Program-made: the position numbers and the translations under genes
In this document: positions 44,840 to 55,556 of the stretch, piece by piece
Position numbering within the stretch: position 1 is the stretch's first letter
Layout of the letters: the number at the start of each line of letters is the position of its first letter
Assembly: GCF_050003625.1 (NCBI RefSeq)
Contig: NC_134399.1
Location: 42,734,671 to 42,798,670, forward strand
Origin: Haematobia irritans
Taxonomy: Eukaryota; Arthropoda; Insecta; Diptera; Muscidae
DNA length: 64,000 nucleotides
Direction: 5' to 3'
Notes under the pieces: model-generated
Seen by the model: the letters and a program-made list of their open reading frames with translations, nothing else
Database searches by the model: none
What the model was told of the DNA's origin: nothing

Positions 44840-45710
44840 AAATTAGAATTCAGATCTAATTCATCGAATTTTTATTCTCTTTTTTGCGATATATTAATAA
44901 AGGTATTCATGTACAAACATATTCCATTTTCAAAATTCACACTCAAAAGAGGGAGCGTTAATGCCAACTAAACTTTATGTTAGTTCGTGAAAATTTGTTG
45001 ATTTTAGTTAAATTTTGCCAAATGTGAGTAAAAGATCCTTATTTGAATAATTTTTTGCTTACTTTTATGACTTGAACTAAAAATGAGAAAAAAAGTTGTG
45101 TACAAATATAGTACATATAAATACAATGTACAAAGTACAATAAATACAATTTTACTAAAAATAAAATAGTTCATAGTTTCCTATAGTGGGATAATTGAGT
45201 TCATAAATCTCTCGAATGAGTAAATTTTATTTATTTAAATTATTACCTTTAACGTATGAAATTTTCTTAAACAACAGAAATATATTGTTTTTAATAAATT
45301 TTCTTCTTCTTCATGTTGCAATTAGAAAACTGTTCTAGTTAAAATTTTCTAAAATAAACCTACATTTTCTTTCATGGGTGCAAATTATAACAGATACTTC
45401 AAAGAAAAAGGAGCTTTCTTAATTCCAAGAACACAGAAACTTTAAATCAAAAATGCGTATCCTTAAAAGCATTAGCCTATATTTGAAGCGTTTTTATCTT
45501 AAATCTAAAGATGCAATATATCACTTGATTTACTCGTAAATACGATTGCTTTCAAATTAAAAATTGTTTTCTTTACTTTAAGGAAAATGTGCTTACTTCA
45601 AAGACCTACGACTTTAAAATAGAGACGGGAATACATTTTTGAGGCAAAGATTATGAGTTCTAAAATTTTGGATGCATAATCTTATATATTAGGTCTATAT
45701 TTTTTTCAGT
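44840..45710. mobile_element. MITE family M2, reverse copy with insert
   Basis: Inverted M2 sequence from about 44840 to TTTTTTTCAGT at 45710. It is interrupted by a 441-bp element (44940-45380) with ends CACTCAAAAGAGGG and (inverted) CACCCATGAAAG, flanked by CA. Confidence 0.65.
44940..45380. mobile_element. small MITE with CACTC/CACCC ends
   Basis: Inserted in M2 sequence; comparison with 16100-16190 shows the M2 sequence continuing across the gap. Flanked by CA on both sides. Non-coding. Confidence 0.55.
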
Positions 45711-46731
45711 CTAAATATTTAGTTGAGGTGAAAATATCATTACGAAAAGCTATTGTAAGATGTCAACGGTAAAATTTGCAAAACAGAATTTCATTGTGTA
45801 ATAGAAGATTTTTTGTATGAAAGGCAATCTTCTTATTTCTTTTCACATGAAAAATGTTCAGAAATTCATGCACCTTTCCTTCTCTATTTAGGTCTCTGCA
45901 TTGAATTTGGTATGCACATGCATGTTTGATGCATTGCTGTTGATGGGGCACAATTCCACATTTATTTAACAGGACATTGGACGAACATAATTCACAGATA
46001 TCACAGGCAAATAACGGATGGACCAACTGATAGAGGGGTATGTGGCCATTGTTTAAAACACACAACATTTACAGGGAAATGTCATCAGAATATCCCACAA
46101 TCGCGCTTCGCACTATCGCAAATTTATAATGTATGTCTGTGCGAAGGCACAGAGCCAAGCACACGTATACATATGCGAGTCACAAACACTCATACGTGTC
46201 GTGCGTGTGAGATTCATAGCAAAATTCGAATTAAGTGCCATTGTAATGGTTGTGGATTGTGTGGATGGGAGGATATAAGGGAATTTTCCACTTTTAACTG
46301 CAGTCGGGATGGGTATAAAGAATTTTAACGACTCTACGTGGATGTATATTTGCCCATCTGGAAACGTGGGTCTAAGGGACAATGTTGACGTAATTTTCGA
46401 GGCAAACATTCACATTCGTGCCACTTCGACAATTGTTGGCGAATTAATTTTTAAGTGAATTATAGCTATACAACGCAGGATGCTCCATCACATGAAGAAC
46501 TGGACAAGGAAAATATTAAGTATAAACATGGACTGAAGTCTGCAACGGTGTCTGCTATATATGTATTCAACATCACAAAAGAGAACAAGATTCACGAAAG
46601 CCAGAATATGTGGGAAGTGTTTGTACGATTGTGCTTTAGAGTCTTTGAAGAATTTTCTTGAATTCGTGCATATACGTTTACGAATGGACCGCAATGGGAA
46701 CTATCAATTTTCACATATGGAGATTATAGTA
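45711..46731. other. unassigned stretch with small minus-strand frames
   Basis: Two minus-strand frames (45763-46068, 101 residues with several Cys and His; 46113-46409, 98 residues) have no recognisable family. Neither shows splice or promoter support. This is one of the less repetitive stretches of the window, so a small host exon cannot be excluded. Confidence 0.3.
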
Positions 46732-47000
46732 CACTCGAAAAAAGTTTACTTTGATTTCGACCTTCCCTTAAGGATTTTGGTATTGGTTCGAAGTCAAATA
46801 TTTTTTTTTTTTTATATATTTAAAGTGTTTTTAGGGACCTATGTAGATTTAAATCTGGGATCAATAAAATTAAAATTAGGATATAGATCTCATTTATATA
46901 TTCATTCTCTTTTTGGTATATATTAATAAAGCTATTCACGAGGGTACGTGCCAGTTTAATAATTCAAATATAACATTTGTTTCAAAGTAAAAATGCTCTC

Positions 47001-47363
47001 TGTTTAAGTTCGAGTAAAGATTAATTGGACTTAATAGTGTTCGTTAGAATTTGTATACTACTTTTTGGTACATCCCTGCCAGAGTAGAAATGTCATAATT
47101 TGAATATTAATTTATCTTGTCAAAAGCCCCGCCTTCCGCCATCTTGGTTGAGAGCATCTCTCACTTTACTTGTTATCGATAAGCCAATTGGTGCGGTTGC
47201 AAATTTATCCATATCGTTGGAAATTATAGGTAATATTGTTTACCATTAATTATAATAGAAAACACCTTAATAAAACCTTCTGCTCTTGTTATATATTGAA
47301 AATATTAAACTATCGTGTTTTTATTTTTCTCTATATTTCCATACTTTTCGCATTCGGCGAACA
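47001..47363 (+). repeat. 5' LTR of BEL/Pao element
   Basis: Begins TGTTTAAGTTCGAG and ends TTCGGCGAACA. It should hold the promoter and poly(A) signals. AATAAAACC near 47267 may serve as the poly(A) signal. Confidence 0.93.
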
Positions 47364-48679
47364 TTTTGATCCATTCGTACCGGATAATTGGACTTCGGAG
47401 TGGAAGAATTGGTTTAACCGGTGTTTTTCTTGGTTTTTGTTATAGACACAGTCCACCTGACCTGGTCATCAATTTCACCTTAAACTCAAACCAATCAGTT
47501 CATCATCCTCAACATCTGTTTCATCGTTTTATAAGGTAAGTGCAGTGCATTTTCCCTTATAAAGTGAGTTCGCGGTCGGTGCAACAACAAATATAGTGGT
47601 CGTCCGTCCATTTAAAGAAAAAAAAAGGTTGTTTTACAACGCTACGCGATCGGTTTTTATTATAAATATTCCTAAAAGTGGTGTACAAGTTCAGTGATAT
47701 CAGTGAATATTAGTGTTTTTTTTTTATTTAAAGTGGTTTATTTGCCTTTATTTGCGTGAAAATATCGTTTTTCATTATTTTTAAGTAAATTTTCATTTGC
47801 CGACGGCAAAACGCATTCAAGGTTTTTGTTTTTGTATTTCCATTTTGACGTCTGTGCAAATAATTTCGGAGAGAAATAACTTAAAGTACATATTTTCACC
47901 ACTTTCGTACACTAATATTCACTATACACATATATCACTCTCTTTGTTTCGTATATTCACCACTTTTTCGCGTTTTCTGTGCTGAAATTTCATTTATTAA
48001 TTATTGTTTCGTTCATTTGCATACATTTGAGAACATACAAAAGCTTTTATTTTGTTTTGTTCTCATCAGTGTTGCGCTCTTAGTCGATTGCTATAGTATA
48101 GTGACTAATCGGGCACATCTCGTACTATCGTGTTATCGGATATCGATCATCATTTGAATTCTTAAGGGGGCTATACACTACGTGTAATTCCCACATTAGA
48201 ATTCAAGTTGAATTCAAAGGTTTGAATATTTCCCGGTTGGAATCGGGGCTTGAATTAAAACTCGGTATATTTTGAAACTTTTACGCTCTCACACTGAGAG
48301 AAATTATTCGATCATTCAAATATTTGGTAAATTTTGAATATTTATTGGACAGGTATTTATTATTATTGATTTATTTATACCTTTGTTTATTATTATTATT
48401 ATTATAATTTTTCTTGTGTCAAGCGTTCGGGGGTAATATTTTGTGCACCCTACATTCAGTATTTTCGGTTTCTGCGAACGTTTGATCTTTTGTCGGATTT
48501 TCGCGAGTTGTGGACTCGAATTAATCTTTGTAACTCGAGTTACTTTTGCGTATTTTGCTATTTTTATTGAACGGAACCTTGTCTGAGTTTGGTAATTTTA
48601 TTGGCCGTTGCTTCTTGGCTATATTGTAATTTCGTATTTGGTTACATTCTTCAATTTGGTAGTTGAACGTAAAGTTAGA
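47364..48679 (+). other. BEL/Pao leader
   Basis: The region between the LTR and the first good ATG is long (1.3 kb) and AT-rich. A strong splice-donor consensus, AAG/GTAAGTGC, lies at 47536, so part of the leader could be removed by splicing (inference). The small frames here are not credible. Confidence 0.6.
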
Positions 48680-51600
48680 ATGTCTGTATCTCCCTTTGAT
48701 CGCTTTATTCGCGTTTCGGACGCTCTTATTAAATTCCACGCCCATTTTAATGCCATGAAAGATGAGGAGTTAGACGTCTATAGCCTCGAGATTCGAAGTG
48801 AGGAATTGGGGAAGTTGTGGACAAAGGTTCAGGATTGCTTTGAGGAATGCGTGGCTAGTTTACAGGGTGCCGGAACAACGCAAACGAGCGATATTGAATC
48901 GGTGGACGGGAAATATGACGCGTCCCATCAGGCTTATATGAATTGTTTGTCCGCGATAAATCGAAAATTGGGCCAGTTTCGTCGGTCACGTAGATCATCG
49001 ATCACTTCGTCTGCGTCTTCGGTCGTTGCAGCATCGAGACGGAGTATCGGGTCTCATAAATCGACTCAAGGATCCGAAGCGATTTGGGCTAATAACGCGA
49101 CTACTTCGATACCGGCTGATCGGGATGGGCAGTCGCTGCCTAATGGCAAAGCCGGGTTTAGGGGTGAAGTGGCCGTTAGTGGCCCTCCACTTTGTGATAT
49201 GGTTCACAATTTGGCGTTGCCACCGTGCGATACGGATGTATTTGAGGGCAATTTTCTAGACTGGCCTACATTCCGGGATTTGTTTCAAGCAGTTTATGTT
49301 AACAATTCAAGATTAACGGACGTCGAGCGTTTGTGTCATCTTGTGCGGAAGACCAGTGGCGAAGCTAGGGAAATTGTCTCGAAGTTTCCGCTGACACATC
49401 GAAGTTTTGCCCTCGCGTGGAAGGCCCTCGTTGATGCATACGACAATAAGCGGGTTCTAGTTCACAATCAACTTAAGTCTCTCTTTGCAATTTCGGCAGT
49501 ATCGGTAGAGACAAGTGCGGGTTTGAAATCGATTCAACGTGGAATCAATGGCTGTCTTTCGGCATTGAATACGTACGAAGTTTCGACCGATAATTGGGAC
49601 CAGATACTCGTTTTTATTTGCCTTCAACGTTTGCCGCGGCTCACACAGACTCTTTGGGAGCAGAGTGTTAGGGACAAATCAGCCCTTTCGTCGTGGGCGG
49701 ATTTAGACGCTTTTTTGTCCGAAAGGGTTCGTACGTTGATGTGTTTGCATGATTTGCGGGAAGACACGTCTTCGAAGCGTTCTCAGGAAAAGAAGGTAAA
49801 AGCGCATTTTACCAATGCGTCTTCTTCTAAATCGTCGCGTGCTTCGTCGGAATCTAAGTGCGTTATTTGTCCTAAACATAATCATAGACTTTCGGCTTGC
49901 GTTAAATTTGGTAAACTCTCGGTATCGGAACGTTACATAGTGGTAAAACGTAACCGGTTGTGCTTGAATTGCTTAATGAAAGGTCATGAGATGAAGGATT
50001 GTCCAAGACAATATTCGTGTGCAAAATGTAATTCGAGACATCATTCGCTATTGCATCGCGATTCTACGCCGTCTAATAGCGCGACTTCGGCGACGGGTTC
50101 GACCAACACCTTGTCGAGTTCAGCGGCTAGTTTTCAACCGAGAACTATGCCTTCGGTTGATCAGCCGCAACCTTCTACCTCGTCGGCGTGCCTACCTCGC
50201 CAGGCATTTCATACGACGCAAAATAGGGCCGTGCTTTTGGGAACTGCGATGATTAATATCATGCACGATGGGGTTTCATATCCGGCACGCGCTTTGATTG
50301 ACCCCGCTTCAGAATCTTCGTTTCTGACGGAACGCTTTCGAAATCGGGTGAAACTACCGGTTCACGCGGCTAATGTTACAATTTCGGGGGTAAATAGCGC
50401 AATTTCGGCCAAATCGAGTAAAATGTGTAATTTGAAAATCGGATCTCCACTCAACGCGTCGGTTTTGTTGGAAACTATGGCTATAGTGCTCCAATCTATA
50501 TCCGGGAATTTACCTTCCTTTACGGTGTCGCAGGAAGTTTTGTCTCAGATTCCGGATATTCGCTTAGCTGATCCGAATCTTTTCGTGTCGAGACCGGTCG
50601 ATATTCTACTAGGCGCTGACTTGTACCCGAGAATACTATTAGAAGGTTGCCGGCAGATTGCGGCTCAATCATTGATAGCACAGAACAGTGTTTTCGGCTG
50701 GCTAGTAACGGGTCCGATTTCTACATCGCAAATTCAAACATTTACTACGACTATAGCGGTTGATGAAGAGGAAAATTTAGATAGAACGCTTTTACGGTTT
50801 TGGGAGTTGGAGGAAACACCACGTAAAGGGGTTTTGTCCCCCTCCGATAAGTTCTGTGAGGAAAATTACGTTCGGACAACGCGCAGAGATTCGGAAGGTA
50901 GATATATAGTTACACTTCCGCTAAAGGAAGAGCTCGGTCCTCGTGGATATTTGGGTGAGTCCCGAACAACTGCTTTGAGGCAATTTTATCGTAATGAATC
51001 GTCATTATCGAAAAGGCCGGACGTGAAATCAGTTTATGATAGTGTTGTTAAAGAATATTTGCATTTGGATCACATGAGGCCAGTATCCGCCATTTCTGCA
51101 AGTGATACACTTTCGTGTTATCTTCCACATCATCCTGTCATTAACCTCGAGAAGAAGACTTCCAAACTTCGCGTCGTATTTAATGCGTCTAATAAAACGT
51201 CCAACGGGAATAGTCTTAACGATATCCTTCACGTAGGTCCCACTTTGCAGCAGGACTTAGTCCTTCTTATTGTGCGATGGCGACTATTTAAATACGTGTT
51301 CAACTGCGATATTACACAGATGTATAGGCAGATTCGAGTGGACTCTTCTCATGCTCCGTTGCAGAGAATTGTTTTTAGGGATTCTCCGACAAGGACAGTC
51401 CAGGACTATGAACTACAAACGGTGACCTTCGGTGTAAACTGTGCACCATATCTCGCGATACGGACACTGTTACAGTTAGCTGAAGACACTGAGGAGGAGT
51501 TTCCACTCGCGGCCGATATATTACGTAAATGTATGTACGTTGATGACGTTTTGACCGGAACTCATGACCTTGAAACTGCGATAATGGCTCGGGATCAATT

Positions 51601-54109
51601 AATCGCGGCGCTTGCGACGGCTAAATTTGAACTGCGGAAATGGACATCGAATTATAGAGAAATTTTAGATTCACTACCGCCGGAATATTTGGTTGATGCT
51701 CAATTGCTGGCATTTGTCGAGGCTAGCAATTCGAAACCATTGGGTGTGAGATGGAATGCTCAATTGGATGCATTCTACTTCGCGGTCGAGCCTATAGCAA
51801 AAAGGTGTGGATACACTAAACGGGAAGTGTTGTCGGCTATCGCGAAATTATTCGACCCTGTCGGTTGGTTAGGTCCAGTGATAATTGTGGCAAAGATTAT
51901 CATGCAGAAGGTTTGGCTTGATCGCGTCGGCTGGGATGAAATACTGCCTTCGGCAACGGCATCCGAGTGGGAAAAATTTGTAGATAGTTATCCGGATGTC
52001 AATTCGATAAATATTCCTCGGTGGATTCGTTACACACCGTGCACTTCGGCCGAGCTTCACGTATTTTCAGATGCCTCGGTTAAGGCATACGCGGGGGTAG
52101 TATATATTCGAGTTTTGGCCCCAAATGGCGAGATTGTCGTTAATTTGCTATCGTGCAAGACGAAAGTTGCTCCGTTGAAATCGGTTTCTTTGCCTCGTTT
52201 GGAGCTTTGCGGCGCTGTTTTACTCGCAAGAACGGTCATTCGAGAAATCGGTATTGATTTTGGTCGAATTTATTGTTGGACGGATTCGACTATTGTACTA
52301 GCCTGGTTAAAGAAAACGCCTTCGGCTTGGACAACATTTGTCGCGAATAGGGTATGTCGCATTCAGGAGAACGTCGGTGGTACGAATTGGTATCATGTGA
52401 GGTCGGAGGATAATCCTGCTGATCTTGGCAGCCGCGGTGTGTCCCCTTCGGATTTGGCCGCCTCTCGACTTTGGTGGCATGGGCCTCAGTGGCTATCGTG
52501 TAGTCAATCGGAATGGCCGGTTCGTGACACTTCCTCTTTTGACACCGACGTAGAAATTCGGTCTGTGAAGGCACATGCTTCTTTCGTTAATTCATACGAG
52601 GATGTTCTCGATAGATTTTCTTCTCTGGATAGAGCGCTGCGTGTTATCTCATATGTTATGAGATTCTTTTATCGGACGCATCCCGCTCATAGGCGTGATT
52701 GTAGCTATGCGGATCACAGTTTATCATCGTCTGAGATTAGGGCAACTAAAAGTCGCTTGATAGTGCTTGCTCAAAAAATGAATTATGGTAATGAATATAA
52801 GGACTTGATGGATAGGTCTTCGTTAGGTACTGGCAGTTCACTTGTTTCTTTGAACCCGTTCCTTGATGAAATGGGTGTAATGCGGATGTATGGTCGTTTG
52901 AGCCGCTCGCCTATTCTTTCGTATTCGGAGCGGCACCCTATAATTTTGCCCTACAGCTGTCGATTCACGAAGCTTTTGGTGGAATTTGTTCATTTGATTT
53001 CCATTCATGGAGGAAATCAGTTGATGTTGCGTATTCTTCGTATAGAATACTGGATACCTCGGGTGAGGAATCTTATTCGTTCGGTTATACATAGGTGTAA
53101 ACCATGTCTTTTGGAGAGGAAACGGGTTTGTAGTCAGGTGATGGCTCCTCTTCCTCCGGAAAGAACTGTTCTCGACAGACCTTTTACTACGACTGGCGTA
53201 GACTATGCAGGCCCCTTTGAGGTGAAGTCGTTCACCGGACGTTATTGTCGCATAACTAAAGGTTATGTGTGCGTTTTCGTGTGTTTTGCTACTAGGGCGA
53301 TTCATTTGGAAGCGGTTTCCGACTTGTCGACTGCCGGCTTTCTTGCGGCATTTCATAGGTTTGTTGCTCGTCGGGGTTGTCCTGCGACCATTTTCTCGGA
53401 CAATGGGACAAATTTTGTCGGTGCGTCGCGTGAGCTTGAACGAAATTTCCGGGATGTAATTAGGGGAAGCAGTGATGTCGTGTCCTCTAAGTTTGCACAC
53501 CAGGGCCTATCGTGGCGATTTATCCCAGCTGGTGCGCCTCATATGGGAGGCCTTTGGGAAGCTGGGGTGAAGAGTTTTAAGTTGCATTTCAGAAGGCAAA
53601 TAGGGAATGTTCGTTTCACGTTTGAAGAGTTTTCGACGGTGTTGGCTCGTATTGAGGCTTGTTTGAATTCAAGACCTCTTTGTCCCCAATCGGATAACCC
53701 GCAGGAGCTTGACGCTTTGACACCGGGTCATTTTCTTATAGGTGCCCCTCTACTCGCCCCTGCTGAGCCAGTTATAACCGAACAGCCTCTTTCGTTGGTG
53801 AATCGGTTTCGTAAGGTACAGGCTCTTGCACAACAGTTTTGTGTACGTTGGAAAGAGGAATATTTGAAGAATCTGCATATGAGATATAAGTGGAAATTTC
53901 CTCAGCGCGATGTTATGGTAAATGACCTAGTCGTTATTCGTCATGAACAGCTTCCACCAACTTCTTGGAAATTAGGTCGAGTCGTGTCGGTTCACCCGGG
54001 CGTAGATGGTCACATTCGGGTCGCGGATATACGTACGGAGAATGGCGTTGTAAGACGACCTATAGCTAAGTTGGTCTCATTGACCGACACTTCGGCGAAC
54101 TCTTTGTAA
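48680..54109 (+). CDS. BEL/Pao gag-pol polyprotein (intact frame)
   Basis: The polyprotein supplies capsid, protease, reverse transcriptase, RNase H and integrase. I choose the ATG at 48680 (reading MSVSPFDRF); the frame extends to 48608 only through a TTG. Residues below count from 48608. A DUF1759-type gag domain lies at about 200-300, and a zinc region follows with C418 and a CX2CX4HX4C knuckle (C452, C455, H460, C465). The aspartic protease is of DUF1758 type (D565 in ALIDPAS). The RT has YVDD at 977-980. RNase H motifs (FSDAS, WTDST) come next, then an H2C2 integrase zinc domain and the integrase core D1532, D1598, E1651, and a DUF5641-type C-terminus. The frame is uninterrupted and all catalytic residues looked for are present, so it may be active. 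It is followed 23 nt later by a second frame. Confidence 0.95.
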   Translation: MSVSPFDRFIRVSDALIKFHAHFNAMKDEELDVYSLEIRSEELGKLWTKVQDCFEECVASLQGAGTTQTSDIESVDGKYDASHQAYMNCLSAINRKLGQFRRSRRSSITSSASSVVAASRRSIGSHKSTQGSEAIWANNATTSIPADRDGQSLPNGKAGFRGEVAVSGPPLCDMVHNLALPPCDTDVFEGNFLDWPTFRDLFQAVYVNNSRLTDVERLCHLVRKTSGEAREIVSKFPLTHRSFALAWKALVDAYDNKRVLVHNQLKSLFAISAVSVETSAGLKSIQRGINGCLSALNTYEVSTDNWDQILVFICLQRLPRLTQTLWEQSVRDKSALSSWADLDAFLSERVRTLMCLHDLREDTSSKRSQEKKVKAHFTNASSSKSSRASSESKCVICPKHNHRLSACVKFGKLSVSERYIVVKRNRLCLNCLMKGHEMKDCPRQYSCAKCNSRHHSLLHRDSTPSNSATSATGSTNTLSSSAASFQPRTMPSVDQPQPSTSSACLPRQAFHTTQNRAVLLGTAMINIMHDGVSYPARALIDPASESSFLTERFRNRVKLPVHAANVTISGVNSAISAKSSKMCNLKIGSPLNASVLLETMAIVLQSISGNLPSFTVSQEVLSQIPDIRLADPNLFVSRPVDILLGADLYPRILLEGCRQIAAQSLIAQNSVFGWLVTGPISTSQIQTFTTTIAVDEEENLDRTLLRFWELEETPRKGVLSPSDKFCEENYVRTTRRDSEGRYIVTLPLKEELGPRGYLGESRTTALRQFYRNESSLSKRPDVKSVYDSVVKEYLHLDHMRPVSAISASDTLSCYLPHHPVINLEKKTSKLRVVFNASNKTSNGNSLNDILHVGPTLQQDLVLLIVRWRLFKYVFNCDITQMYRQIRVDSSHAPLQRIVFRDSPTRTVQDYELQTVTFGVNCAPYLAIRTLLQLAEDTEEEFPLAADILRKCMYVDDVLTGTHDLETAIMARDQLIAALATAKFELRKWTSNYREILDSLPPEYLVDAQLLAFVEASNSKPLGVRWNAQLDAFYFAVEPIAKRCGYTKREVLSAIAKLFDPVGWLGPVIIVAKIIMQKVWLDRVGWDEILPSATASEWEKFVDSYPDVNSINIPRWIRYTPCTSAELHVFSDASVKAYAGVVYIRVLAPNGEIVVNLLSCKTKVAPLKSVSLPRLELCGAVLLARTVIREIGIDFGRIYCWTDSTIVLAWLKKTPSAWTTFVANRVCRIQENVGGTNWYHVRSEDNPADLGSRGVSPSDLAASRLWWHGPQWLSCSQSEWPVRDTSSFDTDVEIRSVKAHASFVNSYEDVLDRFSSLDRALRVISYVMRFFYRTHPAHRRDCSYADHSLSSSEIRATKSRLIVLAQKMNYGNEYKDLMDRSSLGTGSSLVSLNPFLDEMGVMRMYGRLSRSPILSYSERHPIILPYSCRFTKLLVEFVHLISIHGGNQLMLRILRIEYWIPRVRNLIRSVIHRCKPCLLERKRVCSQVMAPLPPERTVLDRPFTTTGVDYAGPFEVKSFTGRYCRITKGYVCVFVCFATRAIHLEAVSDLSTAGFLAAFHRFVARRGCPATIFSDNGTNFVGASRELERNFRDVIRGSSDVVSSKFAHQGLSWRFIPAGAPHMGGLWEAGVKSFKLHFRRQIGNVRFTFEEFSTVLARIEACLNSRPLCPQSDNPQELDALTPGHFLIGAPLLAPAEPVITEQPLSLVNRFRKVQALAQQFCVRWKEEYLKNLHMRYKWKFPQRDVMVNDLVVIRHEQLPPTSWKLGRVVSVHPGVDGHIRVADIRTENGVVRRPIAKLVSLTDTSANSL

Positions 54110-54132
54110 TTCGTATATTTTCTCGCAGTATC

Positions 54133-55212
54133 ATGGAAAATACCTCGTGCTTCGCTGACGACTTGGAAAATTTCGAGGTTATTATGGATCAATCGGATGA
54201 TGATACTGCGTGCCCCCTTGATATGTCGGCGGTCGAACGGGCATTGTTGGAGGAGCCGATGGCGATACCGTCGCCTGCCATTCCGGAGGTTCAGCTATCG
54301 CCCCAAGAAATTGAGAGTCCACCTCCGGTAGTTGTGGATGAGCCCGTGGTGGCGCCTGCTGTAGTAGAGGCTACTGATGTTGGTCGAACTCCTGCTCAAT
54401 TGGTTTGCAGGGTTTGTGGAGGTCGTCACGCATTGCGGCGGTGTCGGAAGTTCCTCTCTCTTTCGATTGAGAAGAGGATACGTATGGTGGTACGACATCG
54501 CTATTGCTACAGATGTCTAGCACAGACCCACCAGTCGAAGGATTGTCCTAGCCGGCGTAGGTGCCCCAGTTGCTCCGGGGACCACAATGTTTTGTTACAC
54601 GCTGCGGCTGTGGCGCCTCGAATTGAACATGGGAGCTCGAGGTCTGCTCAGCGGATTCGTAGTGGGAACCATACGAATCGTCCGTCCGATCTTGCTGTGG
54701 CACGGTCATATTCCGATTTTGGCGGCGTCGGAGTTCTGCCTCTGCAGAATGTCGTTACTCTGGCGCCCAGCCTCGTAGTCCGCGTGTCCCCCCATGGTGT
54801 GTCCGTTCCGGTCCGTGCAGTAATCGACAACTGCGCGCGCCAAAGCCAAATCTGTCGTTCTATGGTCGAGAACTTAGGGCTACCGGTTACAAATATTGAG
54901 GGGGTCCAATTTTGCCGGTTGACAGTATCGTCCGCTTATGATCCAGAGCAGCGACTGACGTTTACTGCTCGTGTGCACGATCTAGGTCGTGTGTTGACCC
55001 CCGCCGAAGCCGTGCCAGAACGGATCAAGGAATCCTTTTTGGGATTACCTTTGGCAGATCCGCAATTTTACCGAGTGGGACGGGTTGCGATCGTTTTTGG
55101 TCCTGAGGTGTATGGGCGAATCATAACACATAGGGTGTATACGTCGCCCGGTCTCCCGGTGGCTCATTATACAATCTTCGGTTGGGTTCTGTCCGGGTTG
55201 TGTAACTGCTAG
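54133..55212 (+). CDS. second gag-like ORF of BEL/Pao: zinc knuckles plus protease-like domain (359 aa)
   Basis: The function is unknown; I infer RNA binding or particle-related work. From an ATG at 54133 the protein has an acidic N-terminus (about 1-85), a Cys/His cluster starting at C92 (CX2C, then RRC), a CX2CX4HX4C knuckle (C125, C128, H133, C138) and a CPSC...H segment, mirroring the zinc region of gag-pol. The C-terminal half (about 205-355) resembles the DUF1758 retroviral-type protease: VRAVID with D232 at the active-site position, but followed by NCARQSQ where gag-pol has PASESSF. It ends with an IFGWVLSG block like the FGWLVTG of gag-pol. It lies 23 nt after the pol stop, in the place where some elements carry env, and in another frame. 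No signal peptide or membrane span is seen, so it is not env. Translation may need splicing or reinitiation. Confidence 0.85.
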   Translation: MENTSCFADDLENFEVIMDQSDDDTACPLDMSAVERALLEEPMAIPSPAIPEVQLSPQEIESPPPVVVDEPVVAPAVVEATDVGRTPAQLVCRVCGGRHALRRCRKFLSLSIEKRIRMVVRHRYCYRCLAQTHQSKDCPSRRRCPSCSGDHNVLLHAAAVAPRIEHGSSRSAQRIRSGNHTNRPSDLAVARSYSDFGGVGVLPLQNVVTLAPSLVVRVSPHGVSVPVRAVIDNCARQSQICRSMVENLGLPVTNIEGVQFCRLTVSSAYDPEQRLTFTARVHDLGRVLTPAEAVPERIKESFLGLPLADPQFYRVGRVAIVFGPEVYGRIITHRVYTSPGLPVAHYTIFGWVLSGLCNC

Positions 55213-55215
55213 GGT

Positions 55216-55390
55216 AAATGCGCGAGAGCCCCCCTTTTGGGTTCTAACGGCCCCCTTTTGGCCATCGTTTTATTGTATCTCTTCGCGAGAGCCCCCTTTT
55301 TGGGGTTCTAACGGGTCCCCTTTTGACCCATCGATATATTGTCGCGAGAGCCCCCCTTTTGGGTTCTACCAGGTCCCCTTCTGACCTTAC
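55216..55390 (+). repeat. three GC-rich hairpin repeats before the 3' LTR
   Basis: CGCGAGAGCCCCC units start at 55221, 55284 and 55343 (63 and 59 bp apart). Each is followed by TTTTGGGTTCTAAC-type sequence and by GGTCCCCTTTTGACC-type inverted repeats that could fold. The stretch is strikingly unlike the AT-rich surroundings. Confidence 0.8.
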
Positions 55391-55556
55391 GTAATATCTA
55401 GTCTTAGGTTGAATTTGAAAAGATAAATGAATTAATAAATTGGATTTATGGTAAATGAACTGAAGGAAACTCACTTTGCACTGCACTTAGCCTCATTTTG
55501 TATTTTAAGTTTAGTTTTAGTTACAACATACCTTGATGTTGCAAGGCGGCCGGCAA
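55391..55556 (+). other. BEL/Pao 3' untranslated region
   Basis: Non-coding; ends GCAAGGCGGCCGGCAA just before the LTR, a weak candidate for the polypurine primer. Confidence 0.5.

Noticed and set aside
45763..46409. Two minus-strand frames as host genes
   Set aside because: No recognisable domain, no paired exon signals and low complexity. Kept only as an unassigned stretch.
48608..48679. Upstream extension of the gag-pol frame
   Set aside because: It would start at TTG. The ATG at 48680 is the first good start.
52838..53500. 220-residue minus-strand frame inside gag-pol
   Set aside because: Antisense shadow of the integrase region, without any domain.
54133..55212. Envelope gene of the BEL/Pao element
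   Set aside because: No signal peptide, transmembrane segment or cleavage site; zinc knuckles and a protease-like fold are seen instead.
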